NCBI GenBank assembly: GCA_025526935.1
Contig: JAHLKD010000109.1
Coordinates: 62,001 to 126,000 of the forward strand
From: Cladochytrium replicatum
Taxonomy: Eukaryota > Chytridiomycota > Chytridiomycetes > Cladochytriales > Cladochytriaceae
Direction: 5' to 3'
Length of the DNA: 64,000 nucleotides
The notes beneath the pieces are model-generated. The model was not told the origin of the DNA. It searched no databases and saw only the letters and a program-made list of their open reading frames with translations. Position numbers and translations under genes: made by a program. Below, piece by piece: positions 24,012 through 35,572 of the stretch; the stretch's first letter is position 1, and every line of letters starts with the position of its first letter.

Positions 24012-25935
24012 ATGGATCAGGACACCCAACCGCTGCTGCGTGAGCGCAGGCCCATCTCAAGGGCACCTTCGAAACTCATCATCGCTGCCACAATTGCCGT
24101 AGTGGGAATTGTTGTATTCTCCGGTCTTGTCTTCTTCCCCCGTTCTCCAAATCCGAAATCTGTGTTAAAGGAGCTCGAAGCGAAACGTCTCCGTTGGGGC
24201 GTCCCGGGCATCGCTGTCATAGCGGTGAAGGACTTTGGCGATACCATCCTTCTCAGCGACGGTCTCGGCGTTCGAAACGAGTATGGCGATCCCGTCACCT
24301 CCAAATCCTTGTTCCAGATCGGCTCGACCACAAAAGCAATGGGCGCTTTCGTGATCCTGAAGCTCGCCGAGAAGGGGATCATCGACCTGACAAAGCACAT
24401 CAAGGACATCCACCCAGCATTCAAAATGCACGACCCATCCGCGACGGCGTTGGCGACCTTAACAGACCTTCTCTCGCACAGGACCGGTCTCCCCCGCACC
24501 GACATCCTCCTCCTGAAAACCAACGCAACCATCCATCTTCTCGACACCAAGCTATCCTACCTCAAGCCCTCATACGAGTTCCGGGCGGGATTTACCTACC
24601 AGAACCAGATGCACACGCTCGCTGGCGCGGTGGCCGCAGATCTCTACCTCAACAGAACAAGCCGAGGCCCCCACGCCAACTTTGATGGGTGGTGCGACAT
24701 GATGGACAAGGAGCTTTTCGAGCCTTTGGGAATGGAACATACTTCCGGCGACATCCGCAAATGGCTCGACAGCCCTCATAGGAGCGACTCCGCCCGTCCC
24801 GTCAGCTTCGACCCCGTCACCGGCATACCTTCCTCGAAACCTGGATGGCTCAACCCCATCGCGTCGCTCTGGAACGCATGGGACGCCCCCGCGGGAAGTG
24901 TCACGACCAACATCGAGGACCTCGCAAAATACCTCCGCTTCGTCCTGAAGCAAGGTGTCAACTCCAAAGGCGAGCGTGTGCTCTCGACGCAAGCATTTGC
25001 GAACGCGTTCGCCCCGCATAACCCGTACGTCGGGGACTTTATGGCGTACCCGCCCGCGCATCTTTTGCCGCATTATGGGCTGGGCTGGGGCGTACGGACG
25101 GAAAGGGGCAAGACGACGGTGAGCCACTCGGGCGGGACGGAGATGAGTTGCGCGGTGTGCTTGTACGCTGACGATGGGTTCGGGGTGTTTGTATTGACGT
25201 AAGGAACTTGCAAAGTCGTAAAATCTCTCCGCGCTGATTGTTTTTCTCCAACTACTTCAGAAATAACGTTGCGGGATATGGCAGCGCAGCTTGTCAACTC
25301 GTCGCGGATCGGTGAGTACAAAATCACACACACAGACGGTTCGCTCCACAACAGCTTGCTCAGTTTTTGCTAGGCTTCTGTTCAAGGACTCCAAAACCGA
25401 TCCTTTTGCTGACATGGAAAAGCTCATGGCTGAGCGAATCAATAAGCAGATTGAAGAAGCAAAGAGAGCCTTTGAAAGTCGCCCCCGCCCCGTCCCACTT
25501 CCATCTGTCGACCCAAGCTCATTTCTCGGCACGTACACAAACCCACTCTTCGGCAAAGTCTTGATCTCAGAAACGGAGCTAGAATTCTTTGCCGCCAGAC
25601 GCACGTCACTGAGCCTCAACCGTCTCAGCCTCGACGCCAACTTCGTTCCTCCCATGATCCATCATAAAACTTTGGAGATCGCCACTCAGGATGCCGCTGA
25701 TGTCCCTCTGCTCACATTGACGTTTATGGAGCTCGAGTACGAGACTTTCCTAAAGTCGAATGGACTCGAAGAGACCATTGGGGAACTGCCGCTGCTGCAC
25801 TTCACGGGTGATCGCTATGCGTTGCTTGGGGATCCTGCGGAGAAGATTGAGTTTGTGTCGGTCGAAGGCGGGGGGATGGAAATGAGGGTCGCTTCGCCGG
25901 CCCTTGGGCATTTTACATGGACGAAAGTGGTTTAG
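24012..25935 (+). CDS. Membrane-anchored beta-lactamase-family serine hydrolase
   Basis: Three exons (24012-25198, 25261-25311, 25374-25935) sum exactly to 599 residues. A cytosolic N-terminus is followed by one membrane helix (IIAATIAVVGIVVFSGLVFF), so the enzyme is a type II membrane or luminal protein. The class C beta-lactamase/DD-peptidase fold is shown by the nucleophile motif STTK, the YxN motif (TYQNQM) and the HSGGT box (the KTG equivalent). A further C-terminal domain of about 190 residues (FLGTYTNPLFGKVLI...) resembles the lipocalin-like extension of Pab87-type or LACTB-like peptidases. In fungi such enzymes are mostly esterases or peptidases of unknown substrate rather than antibiotic-resistance proteins. 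Confidence 0.85.
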
Positions 25936-26344
25936 AGCAAAACTGGGATCGCGTGTTTGTTTAGTGCATATCATACTGATCGCATCCGGCTCAACAGCTT
26001 TCATAACTATAGAGTTTCGAGTTTTGTTTCAACCACGCATGCATTTGGTAATCTGTGCTGTTCCTATCGTCGTTTTAACTTTCGCTTGGATCAATCTCAC
26101 CAAACAGTCCCACACGATTTTTCTGTATTGCAGCAGCACTTTGAGCTTAATTGATTTAATCGTTGAATATCTTACAAAGCTCTTATCATGTTGGCTAAAG
26201 TTTCTTGCAGCGTTCGAGGTTCGCCAGATACGCTTGGTCAGATTATCCTCAAGCTCGCGAAGTCCAAACCGGGGTCGCCTGATGGAAAACGGTTAATGCA
26301 ATTGTATTTTCTCTATTCGTACCCTAAAGAATGGCCCTTTTTTG

Positions 26345-26760
26345 GTTTACTTCACCGATAAAACAATAAGAATAGATACTGCCAGGGCACCAAGCAATCC
26401 CAACGCACATGAGATGACAGTACTACGGTCGATCCCATCCCCATCCGAGAATAATGTCTTTCCAAGGAATCGCAATCGTGAGATAGAGATCCGGGTTTCC
26501 GAGCTTTAGATACAATCTCACAGCTGCGTTGACTGCACTTCCGCTGGTTATGGTCAAGTCGGCAGCGAATGGCCCCGAGCGTGGACAGCTCCGAAACGTG
26601 TTGCACGATCACCTCTTGGAGCTTAGCCCTGCTGATGATGGTTCCCGCAATGCCTCCAATAGAAGATAAGGTCACCGCGCGAACGTCGATGAGATCCCAT
26701 GGAACAGCTTCATCTTGGTGAATTCATTCCAGTGGTCGATACAGCCGCTTCCGGTGGATT
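26345..26760 (-). pseudogene. Relic of a two-span sensor gene
   Basis: Reading the minus strand in changing frames gives pieces matching the sensor at 16.2-18.1 kb: LTIAIPWKDIILG, ALGLLGALAVSI and, further upstream, GGIAGTIISRAKLQEVIVQH. Frames are broken several times, and most of the extracellular and cytosolic regions are missing, so it is a decayed third family member. Confidence 0.6.
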
Positions 26761-27644
26761 CCATAGCTTCATCGCAGAATAGGACAAAGTTGTATCACAT
26801 GGATTCCGTGCAGATGTGCACCAATGTGGAGTGATCACGGAGGTGCTCCACAAGCTACAAACTACATACATTCTTGTCCTTAATCCGGCAGTGTTTTCTT
26901 ATCGTCAAATCGTCCATGTTGCTCTGCAAGAAATGCTTGACACCAGGATGTATTTTTGGGATTCACGTTGCGATTTTTGGAGTTGATGTTATCAGTTCCG
27001 TCGAAAGTTTAGGCAGACCTAAGAGCACTTGCAAACGTACCTTAAAGGAAATAATTCATCACAAAAAATTGGACAAAGCTTTAAAGAAAGAATAACCGGA
27101 ACTATCAGATCTTTAAACAATAGACAAACGGCACAATACTACATCTTTTCAAAATCTTCCGTGTGATTCGATTGCGCTCGCACGTACTGAGCGCACAAGG
27201 TCTGTTTGGTGTTCAAAAATGAGCTTAAAACACCAATGACACTGGGATCAACAGCAAACTCAGCGCTGCAGTTTACATGTCCGTTTTTCGGCGGCTGATG
27301 AGAATTGACGTGCTTGAGAGAAGAACATTACTTCACCGGATTCACAACAAAATAAGAAAGGGTCAGTTGTGTGTGGAGAGCAGCACAGAGCAGCACCTCA
27401 AGGAGTGTGGTGCTGGCAAGGAGTGCTGCTTTAAACGCAGCAAAAAATCTGGGGTGATCCATTTCAAAAGTCTTCCACAATCCTTTACAGCATATATTGG
27501 GAGGATGCAAAAGAAATAATGACATAGAACAAGTTTGAAGCAGTAGGAGTGCATCCATACAGACATCACGTTTTTTTGTCAATATACAGGATCAGGTCTG
27601 AAAAGCAGACATGAAACCCCATCATCGAGACTCATCCAACTCCT
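26761..27644. other. Gene-poor stretch, nothing recognised
   Basis: Only short open frames without a recognisable domain (for example 26,874-27,095). AT-rich; no repeat or RNA identified. It separates the sensor relic from the 3' end of the GMC oxidoreductase. Confidence 0.5.
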
Positions 27645-30182
27645 CTACTTCTTGGTCCAAGTTGCCTTGATAAAGTCCGCGCACTTCTCTCCAATGACGA
27701 TGGCAGGTGCGTTCGTGTTACCCGCGGTCACTTCGGGCATGACACTCGCGTCCGCCACGCGCAAGTTCGAGAAGCCGAGCACCTTGAGGTCCCTGTAGGA
27801 CACCACGGCCGTCTTGTCACTCTCGGGGCCCATCTTGCACGTTCCGACTGGGTGGTACAGCGTCACAGCAGACCTGCGCACCGTCTCCTCGGCATAGGCG
27901 CGGGTGGCACCGAGGACGGCATCGGAAAAGTCCTTGTTGTAGCGGATGTAGGCAACGCGGCGGAGCTCGGCGAGGACAGACTGGTTGAGCTGCTCGGGAC
28001 CAAAGGGCTTGAGGACCGGGTCGCTGACGGCGAGGTCAGACATTTTGGAGTGGATCTTGCGGGCAACTTCGGTACCTTCCGCGAGGAAGGTGACATCGGC
28101 GGGGTTCTCGAGGTAGTGAGGGTCTAGATTAGATGATAAGAGATATGGTTCTGAGAAAGTGAGCGAAACCTACCGATGATCGGGTGGTCGTATGGTGAGG
28201 AAGATCTGAGAGTCACGCGACCGCGGGAGAGAGGCTTCACAAGAGTCACGAGCGTTGAGAAGATGTGTTGACCCTGGGTAGTAGTATTCAATTTAGCCTG
28301 TGCTGCGGGGTCGAACACAGTGGACACGGGTTTCGATGGAGTAAAACCCTTTGAGAGGTCCAGGTCATCGAGAGAAACATGGTCCAGCGGCGTTATCTCG
28401 ATATGCTTGGTGCCAATAGATTCCAGTTGGTTGCCTTCGATCGCAATGGGGAGGGTGAAGAACTGGATGTTAGGAGGCGGGGTCACAACGCTCTTGGAGG
28501 CGTAGGACTTGAGGTAGGAAGGAGTCGACATAAAGGCCGTACCCTCAACACCTGCAGTCATGAGAAGACCCTTCTTCTGGGTGACGTACTAGATGGACGA
28601 TGAGAGAGTGTTAGTGGATGCTCAAACAACCTCACACAAATGCTTACCTTATAGAGGCCATTAACGATCGCACCAGGAGTCTTCCGGTAGGTTTGTTTCG
28701 CAAGATCCACGTTCGCAACTGGGACGATCAAGTGGTCGTGTAGGTTCTCTCCGACACCAGGAAGGTCCAGGACAACCTCAATTCCGAGGCTCTTGAGCTC
28801 GGCACGGGGACCTATTCCGGAGAGCTGGCGAGGATGAACCAAACCGTTAGCTTAAAGGGAAATGTGATAGCAATGAGGGTCATCGGACTAACCTTCAAGA
28901 CCTGGGGGCTACCAATGGCACCAGCTGAGAGCACCACTTCCTTGCGTGCGCGAATCAGCTTTGGGGCGCTAGCAGGCTTTCCTTTGGCGTCGTTTGCAAT
29001 GCATTTCACGCCGACCGCGCGACGAAGGCCAGAGATCGGGTCAAGGCTCGATTCAATAGCTGCGACGGTGGTATCGGAAAGGAGGGTGAAGTTGGATCGG
29101 TAGGTTTTCAGCTTAGGGTCGATGATTGGTGCGACGTAACCACGGCCCGTGTGCTGTCGAACACCATCCGCAACTGACGACTAAACCACACGAGAATCAG
29201 TAAATCACCCGGATACTGTGTCGGTCATCAATTTACCATGATGCAAGCAGCATTGTAAGTAGATGCACCATTGTAATCGCGACCCGGGCCAGTTCCGTTT
29301 GTGAAACCTTTGGAAGTGTCGACCTCACCACGAGGGCCATATCCGACACCCAGGGCTTCGCACGAGCGAACCCATAGGTAGTTCCAGACACAGGGTTCAT
29401 TCCCAGTGGTGCGCGAAACTTTAATCGGGCCATCGAAGCCGTGGTAATCCTGCGGATTATCGATCAGAAAACGCATCAGTCGGCGAACTGCAATGTCACT
29501 CACCTCATCGAGCTCGTTTCTCGGAATCTGCATGTTTTCAATACGCTTGAAAATAGGAAGAATCTGGTCCCAGTTCCAACCTTCACAGCCGTAGTCCTTC
29601 TCCCAGACACCAAAGTCGTCCTTTGAACCACGGACCCAGAGCATCGCGTTAGTGGACGAAGAACCACCGAGAAGCCTGCCACGCGGCCAGTAGTGGGGAC
29701 GGTTGCGAGTGGCGGGTTGCTTAGAGGTTATGTAGTTCCAATCAACTTCGCTCTTTTGGGTGTCCGGGAAGAGCGCGGGAATGTTCACACGCATATCGGA
29801 AAGGGAGTTTGGACCGGACTCGATGAGGAGGACTGTCACATTGGGGTTCTCAGATAGACGAGCGGCGACGGCACACCCGGCAGATCCACCTCCGATGACG
29901 ACGTCTGTATCAACCACAGAGTTGAGTTGGGAATTAGGGAACAAGTGAGCGTGAAACTTTACAGTCATATTCCTTGTCGAAGGCAGAAGCGTAAGCGATC
30001 GCTTTGGAACGACGGAGAGCCTCACGGCCTGCGGAATAAAGATTTTAATGGCAGAACACACACAAGGTTGGGAGTATGGTATACGTACGAGCGACGTAGA
30101 TAGCGTAGAGAGCCGAGGTGACAGCGGGGACGGCGAGCCACTTGACGAGCCAGGTGGGCAGTTTGCGGGGTGGGGCAGACAT
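27645..30182 (-). CDS. GMC-family oxidoreductase (choline dehydrogenase/alcohol oxidase type)
   Basis: Seven exons (30182-30089, 30028-29963, 29904-29237, 29180-28893, 28824-28648, 28588-28174, 28123-27645) sum exactly to 728 residues. An N-terminal hydrophobic helix ([17 protein letters not shown]) suggests membrane anchoring. The ADP-binding motif [19 protein letters not shown] is formed across intron 2. Further family signatures: [20 protein letters not shown] (GMC signature 1), [17 protein letters not shown] (signature 2, across an intron) and a C-terminal block with [10 protein letters not shown] (active-site His) and [15 protein letters not shown]-dependent oxidation of an alcohol is expected; the substrate is not inferable. 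All introns are 50-68 bp. Confidence 0.9.
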
Positions 30183-31470
30183 AGGTTGGAGAGACTTGTG
30201 CGGGAGAGGAGGGGGATTGCGAACAAAGGTTAAGAGGAGGGGAGAGCGGGATAAAGTACAGCCGAGGTGTGGCGAGGGGAGCCACGTGGCACGTGCACAG
30301 AATATTACTATATTATGGACCAATGGAGGAGGACGCGTACTGCCGTGGGATCAACAAGGGTCGTGTCGATCATGGTGACGGAGATCATTGCCATCGAAAT
30401 CGTCGACAGGAGATAGGATTCTGATGGGAGTCAAGACAGGCATACCGCTTAGCTGTGCTTCTCAGACAACCTCATCCGTACGTCCCATCAGCATTGCCCA
30501 TACAAGCATGTGCGGTGTTGTCTACGCCTCGATCAACTCATATCCCTGCTCTTGACTTCACCGGAATTGGAATCCCACTCCAAGAAAGCCAAGAGCTTTC
30601 CAGCCACAACGACCACGTCGATGTCTTAGATCGGTGGAAATCATCCAGCGGTCTGGGGCTCCACTACTCGACAAACGCCATCGAATGGGCTTGTAAGAGA
30701 AGCCACGTAACGCGTCATGGTGCGGTGGAAGTCCAGCGGACTGGAGTTAAAGTACAACGAACATGAGGTCTGACTTGGCGAGCGGAGTGTGGACACGTTC
30801 GCGCTCTCGAGTGGTGGGCAGCGAGCGGATCGGGCATACAGTACACTGAACCTTCCATGAACAACGCAGCGTTCTCGGCCGCGTCGAGGTTTTTGGTTGG
30901 TAGAATTCCGGCGGGTTCGAGATATAGTGCAACTGAACTCGCAATGGACAGGGCGAGCGAGAACGCGATATTTCGGTGCTGGAATGGTGGAAGCATTGTG
31001 GGTTGGAGTTGAGATACACAGATTCGTTCCCCCCGCGCGAGAGATTACGCGCATGTCCATGTGCTTGAGTTGTGGATGACAACACAAAACACAGCAATTC
31101 GAGATTGATGGAACAAGCGAGAAAAGGTCAAGTTTCTGTGCTGAAATGGTGGAAAAACCGCGGGGTGTAGCTTGAATACAGCGAATTTGCAATCGATTAG
31201 GTTAGCGCATACGGAAGAGTCGGGGTCTGGGGAGGGTGCTACAGCTAAAGTACCACCTCGAAGCGATGCACATGGCAAGTTGGAATGAGGACGGAAAATG
31301 CCTCAACTTGTGGAGAAAAAGTGGGCTCGAGTATTCGCTCGATCGAGGAAATGGTGGATGGAAAGTGGTCTTCTTGATTAGTTGTCGAGAAAGGGGAAGA
31401 ATAGTTATCAACAGAGCACAATTGTATTATTCTCACTGCTGAAATTCCCTTCGCATTGGTTGGTCAGTTG
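30183..31470. other. Long non-coding stretch with degenerate internal repeat
   Basis: No open frame here resembles a known protein. Segments near 30,955-31,000 and 31,110-31,160 resemble one another (gcgagaa...gtgctg(g/a)aatggtgga), pointing to an old tandem duplication. It forms the 5' flank of the GMC gene and the 3' flank of the 7TM gene. Confidence 0.4.
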
Positions 31471-32295
31471 CTATGCACCACGACCGCTCGCTGGTGGAAT
31501 GCCCGCATTATCGCCGTCCTTCATTCCTACCACCGCAACAGAGGAGCGCGCTGCAGTTACCTGGCTCGGCAGTATCAGATTCACCGCCATAAATAAGTTC
31601 TTTATCGTATCCAAAAGATGCTGAAACCCAAGGTTCCCCTCCGGCAGCGCACCTGACTGCCCCGTGGGATCGATCGCAGTCCCGGTCTTGTACAACGAGA
31701 TCGCAAACGCAAAGAAGAACATGAACGCGTCTGAAGCAACGTAGATCTCAAGCGACGTGGTCTCCCCGTCCGGATTCTCCGCGATGATCCGCCCGAGCGA
31801 AACGAGCGTGCCGATCAGGACCACCACGCTGAGGAAGGTGTCTTCAATGTACACCGCCATTTTCACGCCGCTCAGAGACTCTCCGTCGACCATGTACCCT
31901 CCGCTGTTGGTGTTGCTGGCGCCGATGCCGAACACGACCATCTCGACCACGGTGGTGACGATGTAGATGGCGATCATGACGTACATTGTCCATTTTAACG
32001 CGGCTGCTTTTTGTCGAAAGAAAACGGCGAGTCTACGTTCGTAGAGGTAGTAGAGGAGTGCTCGGGAAATGTTCAGGCCAAAGTAGAGTATTGTGTATCG
32101 CGCTGGGGCGTTCAACCACATGATTTTGTAGTATACGACCCCGATGATGGTGCGGAGGGTGAGAAGGAGGGATGAAATGAAGAGGACGAGATTGAAGTGT
32201 GACTGGAGGAACGATAATCTGTAAGCGGATCCGAAAAGCATAGCTATAGAGATGGCCATTGTTAGGCACAAGAGAATGAAGTCCAAGGTCTCCAT
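31471..32295 (-). CDS. Intronless seven-span membrane protein
   Basis: A single exon of 274 residues with about seven hydrophobic segments: FILLCLTMAISIAMLFGSAY, FNLVLFISSLLLTL, YTILYFGLNISRALLYYLY, WTMYVMIAIYIVTTVVEMVV, FLSVVVLIGTLVSLG, AFMFFFAFAISLY and LFMAVNLILP. The C-terminus is short and cytosolic. I do not recognise a named family; the layout is receptor-like, but no G-protein-coupling motif is obvious. It differs in sequence from the spliced 7TM pair at 56-61 kb. Confidence 0.7.
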   Translation of the reverse strand: METLDFILLCLTMAISIAMLFGSAYRLSFLQSHFNLVLFISSLLLTLRTIIGVVYYKIMWLNAPARYTILYFGLNISRALLYYLYERRLAVFFRQKAAALKWTMYVMIAIYIVTTVVEMVVFGIGASNTNSGGYMVDGESLSGVKMAVYIEDTFLSVVVLIGTLVSLGRIIAENPDGETTSLEIYVASDAFMFFFAFAISLYKTGTAIDPTGQSGALPEGNLGFQHLLDTIKNLFMAVNLILPSQVTAARSSVAVVGMKDGDNAGIPPASGRGA

Positions 32296-33024
32296 AGTTT
32301 TGGAACTAAATCAGTTTGGTTGCGGACAGGAGAACGGATCATTGTTCTGATTAGCTCGTTTTTTTTAGCAACAAAAGTCGAGAATATTTTTAACATTATC
32401 AATGCCGATAGAGGTTCGTTAAAAACAAAACGTTTCTAGCACCACTCACTCGAACCATGCAGGCGTGTAGCGATCACTGCCAACGACATTTACCGAGCCA
32501 ACCCCTCATGTGGAAGAACCTCCTCATCTCAGACGTTGCGAGTGATATCTGACCCATCATGCGCTCGAAAAGCACAAGCGGCAGGTTAAAATGTGCTACG
32601 AATCGCTCCAATCTACCGGGTTGTGATTCGAATTCCATTACACATCACTTTTTTGTTTTTCATCTCTTGAATCACTGAAATCACAACGCAACTGGCACTT
32701 TTTGCACGCTCAGCAAAAGCAGACGGAAAATCAGGACCCGTTGCGTGCACGACCCCTCCCTAGTTGGAAGCTCAATTGGAGATTAATCAGATACAGTCCA
32801 AACCTCCGCCTAGTTTGAAACCTCCTCCAAAAGACGAATACGGCCATTCAGTGGGGTGAATGACTTTTAGAGAGAAGAAGGGGAGACACTTTGAAGCAAC
32901 GGGGGGCGTGAGAGTGCTTAACAGCACCTTCAAGCTCAAACTGTTCGCAAGCCACAGGACGGTTAATAATTGATTTACACAGCCAATTTTGAATTGCAAG
33001 GGAACAGCCTGCTCTTACCTGGCA
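32296..33024. other. Intergenic, upstream of RACK1
   Basis: Divergent promoter region of the 7TM gene and RACK1. No repeat or further gene recognised. Confidence 0.5.
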
Positions 33025-34748
33025 ATGTCGGAAACACTCGTCTTGCGCGGAACACTTATCGGTACGTACGCGGAGGACACCGCTGTATCTCTGGTGTACT
33101 TCTATCGGTGCATGAATGATAATGATTGCTGCAAGTCTCAATGTTGCACAAATGCTAATTCTTTGATTGCTCTTTTTCTAGGCCACTCTGGCTGGGTTAC
33201 TGCTATTGCTACCAGCAATGAGGCTCCCGACATGATCTTGTCTGCTTCGCGCGGTACGTGCTCACTTTCAAAACTTGGGTTTCACAACTTGGGGTGTGGG
33301 CGTCACAGACTGTGATCTGGGCAATGTGGACACGCACCGACCCTCAGTAGCAACAGGCAAATGGGTTTGCGGTTTCACTGTGCTACAGGATGGATGAATA
33401 GATAGATGGATGTTCCGAGTCGATGGATGACATGGATGGATGGATGGATGGATGACGGATGGTTGGATGGTTTGCGGTAAGTTGAAGCAACTCGTCGCAA
33501 TAGTGGATATATGAGATAGGAGAATTGGGCTTGTAATTCTGTTGATTCGACTTAAGACGGTTCTGACGATTGACTTTCGACGACTACAGACAAGACCATC
33601 ATTGTCTGGCACTTGACCCGCGACGAGGTCACCTACGGTGTCCCCCGCCGGGCCCTCACTGGCCACAACCACTTTGTCCAGGACATTGCCATCTCATCCG
33701 ACGGCCAGTTCGCTCTTTCCGCCTCGTGGGGTAAGTGGTTTGGACTGCAAATATCTCTACCAGAAGTTCTTACTTTGGCCAATTTTAACAGACAAGACCC
33801 TCCGTCTCTGGGACTTGAATACCGGTCTCACCACCCGCCGCTTTGTCGGCCACACCAACGACGTTCTCTCAGTCTCGTTCTCCCCCGACAACCGTCAGAT
33901 TGTTTCCGGCTCGCGCGACAGGCAGATTAAGCTGTGGAACACCTTGGGTGAATGCAAGTACACCATGACTGAGGAGGGTCACTCCGAGTGGGTGTCGTGC
34001 GTCCGTTTCTCCCCCAACCCCCTCAACCCCGTCATTGTCTCTGCTGGCTGGGACAAGCTTGTCAAGGTGAGTTTTGCAGGCGTTTTGTGTTCATTTGGTG
34101 GAGGCGGTATGTGATGTTATCTGTTATATTTGCTACTTCGGAGGTTTGGTCAAATCCAACCCAATGAGACAAATTTAACCACCAAGATCTCTGATACCCA
34201 CCACCATTGTGCATTCAGTATTCCCCTTCTTTGAAACTCGACCTAACTCGTTTGCAATTTTTTTAGGTCTGGGACTTGTCTAAGGTCAAGTTAAAGACCA
34301 ACCACTACGGCCACACCGGCTACATCAACACCGTCACTGTTTCCCCCGACGGGTCCCTCTGCGCCTCCGGAGGCAAGGAGGGCATCGCCATGCTCTGGGA
34401 CCTCAACGAAGGTCGCCACCTGGACTCCCTCGAGGCCGACGACGTGATCCACGCGCTCACCTTCTCGCCCAACCGATACTGGCTCTGCGCCGCCACCGGC
34501 TCAGGAATCAAGATCTGGGACTTGGAGAGCAAGGCGGTTGTCGACGAGCCCAAACCCGACTACCCCGTGAGTTGATTTGACAACGTTTAAAATGATGCGC
34601 TGATTTCATTTTGGAACTGCAGGACGCCAACAAGAAGAAGAGCAGCCCCCCGCAGTGCCTCTCTCTCGCCTGGTCTGCGGACGGACAAACGCTGTTCGCT
34701 GGTTACTCCGATGGCAGGATCTTAGTGTGGCAGGTCACCCGTGCATAA
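33025..34748 (+). CDS. ASC1: RACK1/Asc1, WD40 ribosomal and signalling scaffold
   Basis: Seven WD40 repeats in the RACK1 order: [127 protein letters not shown]; and the last [21 protein letters not shown]1 sits on the head of the 40S ribosomal subunit and docks signalling proteins. Six exons, with introns at 33062-33181, 33254-33589, about 33731-33791, 34067-34266 and about 34567-34621. Start ATG 33,025 ([11 protein letters not shown]); stop TAA 34,746-34,748. The 200-bp intron carries a U24-type snoRNA, and the 336-bp intron carries a GGAT microsatellite. Confidence 0.97.
33389..33472. repeat. GGAT/ATGG microsatellite in RACK1 intron
   Basis: An imperfect run of the tetranucleotide GGAT (tggatggatggatggatg and variants) inside the 336-bp second intron of RACK1. 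It contributes to that intron's unusual length. Confidence 0.85.
34106..34198 (+). ncRNA. C/D box snoRNA U24 (snR24/SNORD24) in RACK1 intron
   Basis: Inside the 200-bp intron 34,067-34,266. Perfect 5-bp terminal stem: ggtat (34,106-34,110) with atacc (34,194-34,198). Box C-like gtgatgt (34,111-34,117) and box D ctga (34,191-34,194). A C'-like aatgaga lies near 34,163. The guide segments upstream of D' (atatttgctacttc, about 34,127-34,140) and upstream of D (accaccaagatct, about 34,178-34,190) match the U24 family, which guides 2'-O-methylation of large-subunit rRNA. In budding yeast U24 also lies in the intron of the RACK1 orthologue ASC1, so the host gene is conserved. It would be released from the spliced intron. 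Confidence 0.88.
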
Positions 34749-35572
34749 GCGTTCCCTCTGTATTCTTTGTTTACATTGTTTGGACAAAAATAAAACGGTG
34801 GTGGAGAGGAGCCAAGAACTCGCCCTACCTTGTTCACAAACTAATTTTTTGCTCTAATCTCAACTCATTCCTTGACAGCAGCATATTGCCATGGCGAGAG
34901 CGAACGTTTGGAGCGAGATTCAAAAAACAATCCGAGCAAAATTCTAACGGATTCGTTTTGCTCGATGGCGTTCAGAACATCAAAAAACAAAAGGTGTCCG
35001 AGTCTATATTGAGAGCATGCTGTTTATATCTTCGTTCACAAAATGGAAACCAAATTTACAAGTGGTGAGTATGAAGATTCGTCCACGAAACATCGCTGCT
35101 TGATCAATGCGTGTTTCAAAGAAAGACCCCCACCAAGACAAGGAACACCTGCGTTCAGAATGTAAACCGGTCTTCAAGCATTCGAATGAGAATATAAAGA
35201 AAGCTGAAAGCAGAACGTGAATGTTAATGTTAATTTTCAAACATTTTTGTGCCTGATCAGTATCCTATTAAGGAAAACGAATCCGGGGCGGTGAGCAAGT
35301 AAAAACCTGACGGACAATAAAAAATGGGCCGAGTGGGGTAAGCTGCTCCCCAAATCCGACCAGATGCCCGTCCCCGTGCTTTGTACGCCATCCACCACAC
35401 GCCCTCCCGAGACTGCGGGTTGTTTTCCGTGAGAAAGAAAGCACTTTCTCACGTGTCCTTTTGAATGTTTAAATTTATCAGACCTTCATCTCCCGGCGAT
35501 AGGAGCGCTGAATAGGAGATCACAGAAGGGGAAGTGCGTCGAAACTAGTCGATCTGCTTAATTCCACTATCA
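34749..35572. other. Intergenic, RACK1 3' flank to ILV1
   Basis: No gene recognised. Short open frames here show no domain. Confidence 0.5.

Noticed and set aside
30641-31192. Minus-strand open frame of 183 codons in a gene gap
   Set aside because: Composition-driven, no recognisable domain or hydrophobic pattern, and it overlaps other unsupported frames.
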